NCBI GenBank assembly: GCA_039822105.1
Contig: JBCBMW010000003.1
Coordinates: 62,001-126,000, forward strand
Reading direction: 5' to 3'
DNA length: 64,000 bases
DNA from: Parvularcula sp039822105
GTDB taxonomy: Bacteria; Pseudomonadota; Alphaproteobacteria; Caulobacterales; Parvularculaceae
Shown one piece after another: positions 33,153 to 41,859 of the stretch. The notes beneath the pieces are model-generated. The model had not been told where the DNA came from, did not search any database, and saw only the letters and a program-made list of their open reading frames with translations. Position 1 is the first letter of the stretch. Each line of letters opens with the position of its first letter. The translations under genes and the position numbers were made by a program.

Positions 33153-34252
33153 CACCCGCCACGCGTTGCGCCAAAGCGGCCGCCATGAACTGGTCAAGGT
33201 CACCGTCGAGCACGGCATCCGGGCTTGGGCTCTCGACGCTCGTCCGGAGGTCTTTCACCATCTGATAGGGCTGCAAGACATAAGAACGGATCTGGTGACC
33301 CCAACCGATTTCGGTCTTGCTCGCGGCCTGGGCGTTCGCCTCTTCCTCGCGCTTTTGCAGCTCAAGCTCATAAAGACGGGCCCGGAGCATATCCCACGCC
33401 GCTGCTCGGTTTTTGTGCTGTGAGCGCTGAGACTGGCACTGGACCACGATACCTGTCGGCTCGTGGGTGATGCGCACGGCAGAGTCGGTGGTGTTGACGT
33501 GCTGACCGCCAGCGCCCGAGGCCCGGAACGTGTCGATGCGGCAGTCGCTTTCGTTGATCTCGATCTCGATCTTATCGTCGATCACGGGATAGACCCAGAC
33601 GCTGGCAAACGACGTATGCCGCTTCGCCGCTGAATCGTAGGGGCTGATCCGCACCAATCGGTGCACGCCGCTTTCGGTTTTCATCCATCCGTAGGCGTTG
33701 GTGCCTTTAACAAGAATCGTGGCCGATTTGATGCCCGCCTCTTCGCCGGATTGTTCCTCAAGCACCTCAACCTTATGCCCCTTGGACTGGGCCCAGCGGA
33801 CATACATGCGCAGGAGCATGGACGCCCAGTCATTGGACTCTGTCCCTCCTGCCCCGGAGTGCACTTCGAGATAGGTGTCGTTGCTGTCCGCTTCACCGGA
33901 CAGGAGCGCCTCAAGCTCGGCGGTCTGGGCGCGTTTCGAGAGCTCCTTCATCGAGGCTTCCACCTCGTCGATCGAACCCTCGTCATCCTCGTCCTCCGCC
34001 ATCTCGGCGAGTTCGAGAAGATCGGTGCGCTCTTGCTCAATCTCCGTCAGGGCACTGATGGTATTTTCCAGCCGCGTGCGTTCCTGCATCAATTTCTGCG
34101 CGTTTTGGGGATCGTCCCAAAGGGTGGGGTCTTCGGCCTTTTGGTTCAGCTCTTCGAGCCGGGCGTTCGCGACGTCCCAGTCAAAGAGACCTCCTCAGCA
34201 GGGCCAGCGACTGCTGCACCTGCTCTGCGGCATGGGTGATTTCGGCTCTCAT
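33145..34252 (-). CDS. prfB: Peptide chain release factor 2, expressed through a +1 programmed frameshift
   Basis: RF2 reads UGA and UAA stop codons and triggers peptide release. The coding region is in two frames: 34252-34184 (23 codons, MRAEITHAAEQ..LLRRSL), then after skipping one base, 34182-33145 (345 residues, starting DWDVANARLEELNQK). Together this gives 368 residues, the normal RF2 length. The GGQ motif is 'RASGAGGQHVNTTDSAVR' and the stop-recognition motif is 'ISPYDS', as in many alphaproteobacteria (SPF in E. coli). The shift site is CTT TGA C behind AGGAGG. Starting at an internal ATG (34092) would lose the N-terminal helix. Confidence 0.95.
34181..34195 (-). promoter_or_regulatory. 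prfB +1 frameshift signal
   Basis: On the minus strand, an internal SD-like AGGAGG (34195-34190) lies three bases before the slippery CTT (34186-34184) and in-frame TGA (34183-34181), followed by C. This is the autoregulatory RF2 signal: low RF2 favours slipping CUU into +1 rather than stopping at UGA. Confidence 0.95.
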
Positions 34253-34368
34253 GATGGATCCAGAATGCTAGGCGGCAGGGTGTAAGCCCTTGGCCCTGGT
34301 GGTTCAAGTCTGACTCAAACACACATCCCCTATCTTGCGGGCAACCGGAAACAACCGCTCCAATGACC

Positions 34369-35076
34369 TCAAATCTCATCGAGTTTCTTGAGATAGGGGT
34401 ACCTTATCCATTTTTGAACCAACAGCCATTCATCAGAGTAGCGATAGGTGCATTTGGTGTATCCGCCGGGCTCGATATCAATTTCATCGGGACACGGCTG
34501 TTTGTGGGAATCACTATCACGAACGAGGCTCAGGTGTGCGACCGGCGGGCCAATTGGCGGGGTCGAATGTACGCCACGCCAAGCGATCCAGGTACCGGGT
34601 GTCCAACCACAAACAGGGTCGAACAAGATTTCAAGGCTTCCATCGGCCTCTCGCTTCAACTTCCACGGACGGTAAAGGACCTTCTTTCCAAGGATTTCCG
34701 CAGCAACATCAGAGTAAAGCTCTTTTCGCGCCTCTGAAGGGATGTCCTTAACAAGATTGAACTCGGCATCACCAATGGTGATTGGCTCCGCTTCAACGGC
34801 GAAAGGCATGCCTTCTAACCAGGGATAACGATAGTCGGGGAAGTAACCCTCGATGATTTCGTCTTCATCCATCATCCGTACGAGCTCGAAGACATCGTCT
34901 TCGATCGACGTGACGTTCTTGGCGAACCTCGCACCGCATATGTCAGGCGTTCTCCCCGGCGAGAAATAGAGAACATCGCGACTTGTTCCGCCGAAATGCC
35001 GTTGAAGTAGACGATCCCTATCGTACGCCAATCCGCCGATCAGCAGCAAAACAATCAAACCGATGCGCAAGGTCAA
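34369..35076 (-). CDS. Exported hypothetical protein
   Basis: The 235-residue protein has an N-terminal hydrophobic signal/anchor ('LRIGLIVLLLIGGLAYDRDR') and a mature part of about 210 residues with four or five Cys and many Trp/Tyr. The start is TTG (35076), with no ATG alternative that keeps the anchor. No family was recognised. It is AT-richer than its neighbours and lies as an isolated gene between prfB and ridA. Coding is supported by length and signal peptide. Confidence 0.5.
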   Translation of the reverse strand: MTLRIGLIVLLLIGGLAYDRDRLLQRHFGGTSRDVLYFSPGRTPDICGARFAKNVTSIEDDVFELVRMMDEDEIIEGYFPDYRYPWLEGMPFAVEAEPITIGDAEFNLVKDIPSEARKELYSDVAAEILGKKVLYRPWKLKREADGSLEILFDPVCGWTPGTWIAWRGVHSTPPIGPPVAHLSLVRDSDSHKQPCPDEIDIEPGGYTKCTYRYSDEWLLVQKWIRYPYLKKLDEI

Positions 35077-35154
35077 GTCTCACGAAAACTCTCGCGAGGG
35101 ATCATGAGCCCCAGCTAAGCATCTGACAACGAATGATTCAGTGGCGAACTTCGA

Positions 35155-35664
35155 CTACTCCGCCTTTGCCGCCACCACCTCAATTTCCACGAGCCAGCCG
35201 GGGGCAGCGAGGCCTGCGATTTCGATGGCTGAGCGGGACGGCAGGTTCGGTTGTTCCTCGGTGCCGAAGAACTGGGTGTAGCCGGCCATAAAGCCTTCAA
35301 AATCCATCTGGCCGGTCATCGGATCAGCGACGAGATAGGCGCGCATCATGATAACGTCGCCTAGGGAATAGCCGGCGGCATCCAAACGTTCGGAGATTGC
35401 TTTCAGGACATTGACCGTCTGCGTCTCGGTATCACCGAACGTGGTGATATCTGCGTAGCTGCCGCCTTCAACAATGGCGGGCGGGACAGCGCCGCTGGCG
35501 AAGAGGAGGTCCGTGCCGGCGGTGACCTCGATCGACTGAGAGATCGGGAAGTCCGACCCCGGAATAGGGTTGCGCGCAATCTCACCGTCGGGGCCGTCAG
35601 AACCTCCGCCGCATGCCGAAAGAACAAGAGCAACAGCGGCAGGAGCTAGGTGAGAAAGACGCAT
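35155..35664 (-). CDS. RidA-family lipoprotein
   Basis: The 169-residue protein has a lipoprotein signal 'MRLSHLAPAAVALVLSAC' and then a RidA/YjgF fold ('GTDLLFASGAVPPAI', 'TQTVNVLKAISERLDAAGYSLGDVIMMRAYLVAD', 'SRSAIEIAGLAAPGWLVEIEVVAA'). The conserved Arg of the imine-binding site fits 'PSRSAIEI'. RidA normally deaminates reactive 2-imino acids in the cytoplasm; here the signal places it at the membrane or periplasm. It starts 4 nt after the amine oxidase stop, with AAGGA SD, so the two form one operon. Confidence 0.85.
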   Translation of the reverse strand: MRLSHLAPAAVALVLSACGGGSDGPDGEIARNPIPGSDFPISQSIEVTAGTDLLFASGAVPPAIVEGGSYADITTFGDTETQTVNVLKAISERLDAAGYSLGDVIMMRAYLVADPMTGQMDFEGFMAGYTQFFGTEEQPNLPSRSAIEIAGLAAPGWLVEIEVVAAKAE

Positions 35665-35668
35665 CGAT

Positions 35669-37231
35669 TTATCCTTGTTGTGTTTGTTTCGTTGCCGACG
35701 TTATGGCGGCCACTGCTCTGTGAGCGGAGAGAATGGCGCCCTCTTGCCAACCCGAGAGCTGCGAGAGGTAGTCCCCAGCAAACGCGATTCGGCCGTCCGG
35801 CTCACGCAGAACCGCATAGGCGCTGCCTTCAGGTGCCTTGTCGTCGTCCATCAACCAGGCCCAACCGCCCTTGGAATACTTCTGATCAATCCAGTCGATG
35901 TCATAGCCGGCAATGACGTCCTCGTCGAAGGTCGGATGCAGACGGCGGCCATAGCCTGCGGATTTCTTAAGCTGCTCGTCGAGGCTGAGGTCGTTCCAGA
36001 TCTCGGCGTTCGGCCCAGCTGTGTAGGCGCCGAGGACGACACCGGTCTTGCGGCCAAACCCAGCGGATGGGTACCAGAACTGCATGGCCGGTCCATCAAT
36101 GGAGCTGGCGCCGCCATAGATCCCCTCGTCTTGTTCCCAGAACCGGCGCTTTGCCGCCCAGGCGACTTTGGATGTCTTCTCGTACTTGCCTGACGCGTCA
36201 GCCACGGCCTTCGCATGTTGCTCCGAGAGCTGAAGATCTGCGGAAGCAAGGACGGACAGCGGTGCCGTCACCACGCAATGGTCCGCTTGCAAAGACCGTG
36301 TTTCGCCGTTGCGGCGCTCCCGAACCTCGCAGGTCACGCCGTCGTCGGTCTGAGAGAGGCCCACGAGTTCTGTCCCCATCAGGCGCTCTGCCCGAACATG
36401 GCGGTCAAAGCCCCTGATCACGCCGTCCATACCGCCCACCGGCTGCATCAACGACGTCTGCCACTCGATCATGTCATAGGTCGACATCGAGATGGCGAGG
36501 CCAGGGCTTTTCGCAAGCTCCGACAACGGGATCGGATCAAGGCCTTTGGGCATCTCAAGGCCCGCATCAAAATGCTTATCCATCCCGCCCCGGTAAGAGC
36601 CATTGAAGGGTCCCGCGTTCATCGTCCGTAGGCGCAAGAATGTCTCGATGGCTTTCTTTTGCGAAGCGTCAAGGCCCTCCGTCAAAACGCCGTATTTGAG
36701 GCCCTCAAGGGCGACCTCTTCGAGCGCTGTGTAGACGGAATAACGCGCATGGCGATGCCGGATGCGTTCACCGCCTCGGCAAGCGTCACTCAAAAAATAC
36801 GCGTTCTGATTCTCGTAGACGAACGGCTCGAGCGCCACGCCGAACTGATGGCAATAGGACAGAAGGTTGTGGTGGAAACCGGGGATCCTGGCCGGTCCGG
36901 CGTTGAAGTAATCCCCCTCGGCGAGGCGCACGGTCTGTTGCCCGTCGCGGTGCTCCACCTTCTCACCGTCGCGCCAGGTCCAGTTGCGGCCCCCCAGCCG
37001 CTTCCGTGCCTCGACGATCGTGGTGCGATAGCCAACCTGTTCAAGTTCATAGGCTGTCGTCAGGCCAGCCACCCCTCCGCCGATGATCAGGACATGCGCG
37101 CCGCGTCCATCCACATCGCGCGCCGGCTTTTTCGCCTCATCAAGTTCTGCTGCGTATCCGTAGCGAAAGGCTGCTGCGCTGCTCCCCGCCACGCCCAACC
37201 ATTTGGTGATATCCCGCCGTGTGACTGCCAT
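35669..37231 (-). CDS. Tat-exported FAD-dependent amine/amino-acid oxidase
   Basis: The start is ATG 37231 (MAVTRRDITKWLGVAGSSAAAF) with GGAG upstream. The twin-arginine motif TRRDITKWLG indicates Tat export of the folded flavoprotein. The FAD motif is 'VLIIGGGVAGLTTAYELEQVGYRTTIVEARKRLGGR'. The middle has substrate-domain features of flavin monoamine oxidases, and the C-terminus 'GRIAFAGDYLSQLSGWQEGAILSAHRAV' is the usual FAD-binding end. The 520-residue length fits. It oxidises amines or L-amino acids to imines with release of H2O2; the substrate is unknown. It is directly followed by a RidA lipoprotein. Confidence 0.87.
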   Translation of the reverse strand: MAVTRRDITKWLGVAGSSAAAFRYGYAAELDEAKKPARDVDGRGAHVLIIGGGVAGLTTAYELEQVGYRTTIVEARKRLGGRNWTWRDGEKVEHRDGQQTVRLAEGDYFNAGPARIPGFHHNLLSYCHQFGVALEPFVYENQNAYFLSDACRGGERIRHRHARYSVYTALEEVALEGLKYGVLTEGLDASQKKAIETFLRLRTMNAGPFNGSYRGGMDKHFDAGLEMPKGLDPIPLSELAKSPGLAISMSTYDMIEWQTSLMQPVGGMDGVIRGFDRHVRAERLMGTELVGLSQTDDGVTCEVRERRNGETRSLQADHCVVTAPLSVLASADLQLSEQHAKAVADASGKYEKTSKVAWAAKRRFWEQDEGIYGGASSIDGPAMQFWYPSAGFGRKTGVVLGAYTAGPNAEIWNDLSLDEQLKKSAGYGRRLHPTFDEDVIAGYDIDWIDQKYSKGGWAWLMDDDKAPEGSAYAVLREPDGRIAFAGDYLSQLSGWQEGAILSAHRAVAAITSATKQTQQG

Positions 37232-37269
37232 AGACCTGCTCCTCGAGGGAGCAACGTCGTCATATTTCT

Positions 37270-37341
37270 GCAATGCAGCAACAGAAAAAATCAGAGATGG
37301 CTCTATTTTCAGCCGAACCTGCTCATAGGATGCTGCATTGC
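37270..37341. repeat. 11-bp perfect inverted repeat spaced by 50 bp
   Basis: GCAATGCAGCA (37270-37280) and TGCTGCATTGC (37331-37341) are exact reverse complements. They lie between the start of the amine oxidase gene and the end of the SulP gene, so they could be an operator or a terminator base. Confidence 0.4.
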
Positions 37342-37357
37342 CACAGTTTTTGGTGCG

Positions 37358-38986
37358 CTAGTGGCCCATATCTGTTCGGCCGGTCCTGACCTGGTAGTCC
37401 GCAGCGATTCCATAATTTGGGTCATCTTCGCTCGGTTCGATGAGCTGCCCAGCGATCCGCAACAGGCGCTGACAGTCTGGCGACAGGTGCCGGAGGTGGA
37501 GGGTCTTGCCCGCGGCACGGTACTTCGCAGCCAAAGCATCAATCGCGGCAAGACCCGAGTGGTCGGCCACACGCGCCTCGCCAAAGTCGATCACAACGTC
37601 CTCGGGATCATGGGCGGGGTCGAAGAGGCTCGCGAAACTCTCGGTTGAGCCGAAGAAGAGCGGCCCTTCGACTTTGTAGACTTTGCTGCCTTGCGCATTG
37701 ATCTCTGACGATGCGATCCGCATACGGACAGCTTGTTTCCACGCGAACACCAGGGCTGAGACAATCACACCGACGAGAACGGCAACCGCGAGGTCTTCTA
37801 GCACCGTGACCACGGTGACGATCAGGATCACAAGCGCATCGGACTTTGGCACGCGCGCGAGGATCTGGATCGACTTCCAAGCGAATGTTCCGAGCACCAC
37901 CATAAACATCACACCGACAAGGGCAGCCAGCGGGATGGCTTCGATCGGCTTCGACGCGAAGACGATAAACGCGAGGAGGAACAGAGCAGCTGCTATACCG
38001 GAGGTTCGCCGGCGGCCGCCCGATTTCACGTTGATCATCGACTGACCGATCATGGCGCAACCGCCCATGCCGCCGAAAAAGCCCGTGATCACGTTGGCCG
38101 CGCCTTGCGCCACGCATTCCTGGCTGGCGCCGCCCTTCTCGCCCTTGATCTCACCAACAAGGTTCAAGGTGAGGAGGCTCTCGATCAAACCGATAGCCGC
38201 AAGAATGACCGCGTAGGGAAGGATGATGCCAAGCGTCTCAAAACTGACCGGAATCTGCGGCAGGTGGAAACTCGGCAGGCCCCCTTGAATCGATGCGAGG
38301 TCGCCGACCCGCGGGACATCAATGTCAAATCCGATCACGAGACCAGCGACGACCACAATCGCTGCGAGGGGAGCTGGGACGACTTTCGTGAGACGCGGCA
38401 GACCCCAAATGATCGCCATGGTCAGCGCCACGAGGGCCAACGTAACGACAAGCTGTGTGCCCTGCATGAAGGCGTGACCACCATCGCCTGTCGGTATCCG
38501 GAACTGTTCGATCTGCGCGAGGCCGATGACGATCGCGAGGCCGTTCACAAAGCCGAGCATCACGGGATAAGGCACCATACGGATGAACTTACCCCACCGC
38601 AGGGCCCCCGCGATCAGCTGCAAGATCCCCATCAGGACGACCGTGGCGAAGAGATACTCCACCCCGTGGCTTGAGACGAGTTCGACCATCACGACAGCGA
38701 GCGCGCCCGTCGCGCCCGAGATCATCCCCGGACGACCACCGATCAGCGCCGTGACGAGGCCAACGATGAAGGCGGCGTAGAGACCCACAAGAGGATGGAC
38801 ACCAGCGACAAAGGCAAATGCGACCGCCTCTGGCACCAAAGCCAGCGCCACAGTGAGGCCGGCCAACACCTCAATCCGCAGGATCTCAGGCGTCAACGTG
38901 TTGATATCATTCGCCGTATTGCGGGCATAGGTGCGGATGGCGGTGAACCCATCCGCGAACAGGGTCGGATTGCTGGGGGATGTCAT
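37358..38986 (-). CDS. SulP-family anion transporter with STAS domain
   Basis: The 542-residue protein (ATG 38986) has about 10-12 helices, including the family signature 'LAGLTVALALVPEAVAFAFVAGVHPLVGLYAAFIVGL', and 'GFFGGMGGCAMIGQSMINVKSGGRRRTSG'. A cytoplasmic STAS domain (about residues 435-525, 'VEGPLFFGSTESFASLF', 'VIDFGEARVADHSGLAAIDALAAKYR') follows. SulP proteins move sulfate, bicarbonate or other anions with Na+ or H+. The short STAS and the GMGGCAMIGQ loop place it with bicarbonate/sulfate transporters of the bacterial group. The ion is unproven. Confidence 0.9.
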   Translation of the reverse strand: MTSPSNPTLFADGFTAIRTYARNTANDINTLTPEILRIEVLAGLTVALALVPEAVAFAFVAGVHPLVGLYAAFIVGLVTALIGGRPGMISGATGALAVVMVELVSSHGVEYLFATVVLMGILQLIAGALRWGKFIRMVPYPVMLGFVNGLAIVIGLAQIEQFRIPTGDGGHAFMQGTQLVVTLALVALTMAIIWGLPRLTKVVPAPLAAIVVVAGLVIGFDIDVPRVGDLASIQGGLPSFHLPQIPVSFETLGIILPYAVILAAIGLIESLLTLNLVGEIKGEKGGASQECVAQGAANVITGFFGGMGGCAMIGQSMINVKSGGRRRTSGIAAALFLLAFIVFASKPIEAIPLAALVGVMFMVVLGTFAWKSIQILARVPKSDALVILIVTVVTVLEDLAVAVLVGVIVSALVFAWKQAVRMRIASSEINAQGSKVYKVEGPLFFGSTESFASLFDPAHDPEDVVIDFGEARVADHSGLAAIDALAAKYRAAGKTLHLRHLSPDCQRLLRIAGQLIEPSEDDPNYGIAADYQVRTGRTDMGH

Positions 38987-39073
38987 GATGATCCAAAAGG
39001 AAACCAAACGGCCCCCTATCGGATTTTGTGCGCCGCAGCAAGGCCGAGCAGACCCTGCTGCAAGACGGTTGCC

Positions 39074-41695
39074 TTAGTAGATCACACCGAGATCGCTATC
39101 GACGTCCTCGTCACCGAAGCTCCGGCCTTGCTCGCCGTCGCGGGCAAAGCGGTTGCGGCCATAGATGTCGTCTTCGGCTTTGAAGGCTTCGAGGATCACG
39201 TTGCGTTCGTTCGGACCCGCAGGCCTGCCGGTCTTGGCGTTCACACGGACCAGACGAATGCCGGACGGCGCGCGGAACGGCACCACCTGCTCCTCTTCCA
39301 GAGCTGACTTCATGAAGCGGCCAAAGATCGGCGCCGCCACGTTGCCGCCGCCTTCTTCATTACCGAGGCTTTGCGGCAGATCGAAACCAACAAAGACGCC
39401 AACGGTGAGGTCAGGCGAGAAACCAACGAACCACGCATCACGGTAATCGTTTGTGGTGCCCGTTTTGCCGGAGAGAGGCGGTAGCGGATCATCGAGCCAC
39501 AGCTCCCGCACCCTGGTGCCGGTGCCGCGCTGGATCACGCCTTCTAGCATCGAGACCATCTGGAACGCCGTCCGCGGATCAATCACCTGGGCGCGATCAT
39601 CAGGCAGCACAGGCTCGGGCTGCTCGTCCCACTCTTCCGCGTTGCAGCCAAAGCAAGCGCGCTCATCCCATGCGAAGATCGTGGTGCCGTTGCGGTCCTG
39701 GATCCGGTCGATGATCGTTGGCTCGATCTTTTTCCCGCCATTCACGAACTGCGCGTAGGCAGCGGTGAGACGCATGAGAGTCGTCTCCCCTGCCCCGAGT
39801 GAGATCGAAAGGTTCCGGGGAAGACGATCCGAAACGCCAAGACGCTCCGCATACTCAATGATCGGACCGATACCGAGGTCTTGGGCCAGGCGCGCAGTCA
39901 TCGTGTTCCGCGACTTCTCTAGGCCAAGGCGCAGAGTTGATTCGCCGTAGAAACGATCCGCCACATAATTGCCCGGCTTCCACCACGTCCCATCGAGGCC
40001 CGGCGCCACGAATGGGGCATCGAGATAGATCGACGATGGCGTATACCCCTGATCAAGCGCCGCGGCGTAGATGAAGGGCTTGAAGGTCGAACCCGGCTGA
40101 CGCCACGCTTGTGTCGCGCGGTTGAACTCTGAAAGACCAAAGGAGAAGCCGCCGACCATCGCGAGCACCCGGCCCGTATGCGGATCCATCGCCACCAGGC
40201 CACCATTCACGGCCGGGATTTGGCGCAGGGCGTAACCCGCTTTACCGTCCGTCGGCTCCGCGAGAATCACATCGCCTACGGAGAGAACAGAGCGCACGCT
40301 CTCGATCTCAGGGCCGACATTGTTGGTGTCGACATACTCCCGCGCCCAATCGAGGTTGGGTAGGGTGATGACGCCCTGGCTGCCGTCGAGAAAGCCGATA
40401 TTGGCGATAGCGCTGCTGGTCTCGAGCACGACGGCCAAACGCCAGGGTGTCAGGTCAGGAGCAATCGTACGCTCCGACAACAGACGTTCCCGCGCCTCAT
40501 CCAAAGACAGCGCCCAGAGCGGCCGCTCCTGATCGCCTTCGTTCTCGGCCTCGGTCACAGCGTTCAGGTCGTCAGGCAGCACCGTGGTCGTCAGTGGACC
40601 GCGCCAGCCGTGGCGCTGGTCATACTCAACGAGGCCCTCGCGGAAGGCCTTTTGCGCTTTCGCCTGCAAGACGGGCTCAATCGTGGTGCGGACCGAAAGG
40701 CCGCCGTCATAGAGCGCGTCAGTGCCATACCGGCTGGCGACGTCGCGGCGCACGGCTTCAGCAAAGTACTCGAGCGTCGAAGACCGCGCGCCGAGCGGCG
40801 GCGCAATCGTCGCGCCCAGCGGCTGGCTCCGGTAAAAAGCGAGCTCGTTCTGAGGCAGATACCCATCCTCTGCCATCCGCCCGAGGATATAGTCCCGGCG
40901 CTCCACCGCGCGGGAAGCACCGCGAACCGGGTGATAGTTGGCCGGCGCTTTCGCCAGGGTCGCGAGATAAGCCGCCTGATGCGGTTGGATCTGGTCGAGC
41001 GACACGCCGAAATAATTGAGCGCCGCCGCCGCCACGCCGTAGCTCCGGTTCCCGAGATAGATCTCGTTGAGATAAAGCTCGAGAATGTGGTCCTTGGTGA
41101 AGACCCGCTCCATCCGGCGAGCGATGAGCGCCTCTTTCACCTTCCGCTCCATGCGTTGGTCGGAGGTCAGGAGGAAGTTCTTCGCCACCTGCTGGGTGAT
41201 GGTCGAGGCGCCCTCGAGGCGGCTGCCACCTTCGAGCTTGGTCCGGACGTTGCGAATCGATGCGCGCGCAATACCGCGGAAATCGAGACCGCCATGCTCA
41301 TAAAACGACTGGTCCTCCGCCGCGATAAAGGCGTCCTTCACGGTGTCAGGGATTGATTCGATCGGGACAAAGAGCCGTCGCTCCCGCGCAAACTCCGCCA
41401 CCATGGTGCCGTCACCTGCGTGCACGCGGGTCGTCACCGGCGGCTCATACTCGGCGAGCGATTCGTAATCCGGCAGATCCGGCACGATGGTCTGCACATA
41501 GACAAAGGCGTAGATCAGCGCCGCCAGGCCAGCGACAAACCCCACAACACCAAAGAACATGATGGTCCGGCCGAAGAACAAGAGACCGCGAAACGCGCCG
41601 TTCCCCTTCTTCTTAGGCTCTGGTTCCCCGCCGCGCAGCGGATGCTCCACACCGCCCAGCTGATAGTCTTCGTCGCTGTCAAATGTGCTGACCAT
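39074..41695 (-). CDS. mrcA: Penicillin-binding protein 1A
   Basis: This 873-residue bifunctional peptidoglycan synthase has a cytoplasmic N-terminus, one transmembrane helix at about residues 42-70, a GT51 transglycosylase domain ('FIAAEDQSFYEHGGLDFRGIARASIRN', 'GASTITQQVAKNFLL', 'ELYLNEIYLGNRSYGVAAAA') and an OB-like insert. The transpeptidase has active Ser in 'QPGSTFKPFIYAA', 'KSRNTMTAR' and the KTG motif 'SGKTGTTNDYRDAWF'. It acts in elongation-phase wall growth. It is a stand-alone minus-strand gene, divergent from the phosphomannomutase gene by 164 bp. Confidence 0.95.
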   Translation of the reverse strand: MVSTFDSDEDYQLGGVEHPLRGGEPEPKKKGNGAFRGLLFFGRTIMFFGVVGFVAGLAALIYAFVYVQTIVPDLPDYESLAEYEPPVTTRVHAGDGTMVAEFARERRLFVPIESIPDTVKDAFIAAEDQSFYEHGGLDFRGIARASIRNVRTKLEGGSRLEGASTITQQVAKNFLLTSDQRMERKVKEALIARRMERVFTKDHILELYLNEIYLGNRSYGVAAAALNYFGVSLDQIQPHQAAYLATLAKAPANYHPVRGASRAVERRDYILGRMAEDGYLPQNELAFYRSQPLGATIAPPLGARSSTLEYFAEAVRRDVASRYGTDALYDGGLSVRTTIEPVLQAKAQKAFREGLVEYDQRHGWRGPLTTTVLPDDLNAVTEAENEGDQERPLWALSLDEARERLLSERTIAPDLTPWRLAVVLETSSAIANIGFLDGSQGVITLPNLDWAREYVDTNNVGPEIESVRSVLSVGDVILAEPTDGKAGYALRQIPAVNGGLVAMDPHTGRVLAMVGGFSFGLSEFNRATQAWRQPGSTFKPFIYAAALDQGYTPSSIYLDAPFVAPGLDGTWWKPGNYVADRFYGESTLRLGLEKSRNTMTARLAQDLGIGPIIEYAERLGVSDRLPRNLSISLGAGETTLMRLTAAYAQFVNGGKKIEPTIIDRIQDRNGTTIFAWDERACFGCNAEEWDEQPEPVLPDDRAQVIDPRTAFQMVSMLEGVIQRGTGTRVRELWLDDPLPPLSGKTGTTNDYRDAWFVGFSPDLTVGVFVGFDLPQSLGNEEGGGNVAAPIFGRFMKSALEEEQVVPFRAPSGIRLVRVNAKTGRPAGPNERNVILEAFKAEDDIYGRNRFARDGEQGRSFGDEDVDSDLGVIY

Positions 41696-41859
41696 GATAT
41701 CCAGTCAAAGTGTCCGAAAATCCCACCCGGAGGTGGTTAGCATAGGAGGGTCGTGGGAGCGACCTTTCCCTCAGACAAGAGCGAAGAAGTTTCCTTGGCG
41801 TAAGGCTTGCGGTGATAACGCGGTCGCCTAGTGTCCCGGCGACCAACAGGAGCCTTCCC

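Noticed and set aside
33145..34092. RF2 as a complete 315-residue gene starting at 34092
   Set aside because: It lacks about 50 N-terminal residues of RF2; the upstream frames supply them through the CTT-TGA +1 shift.
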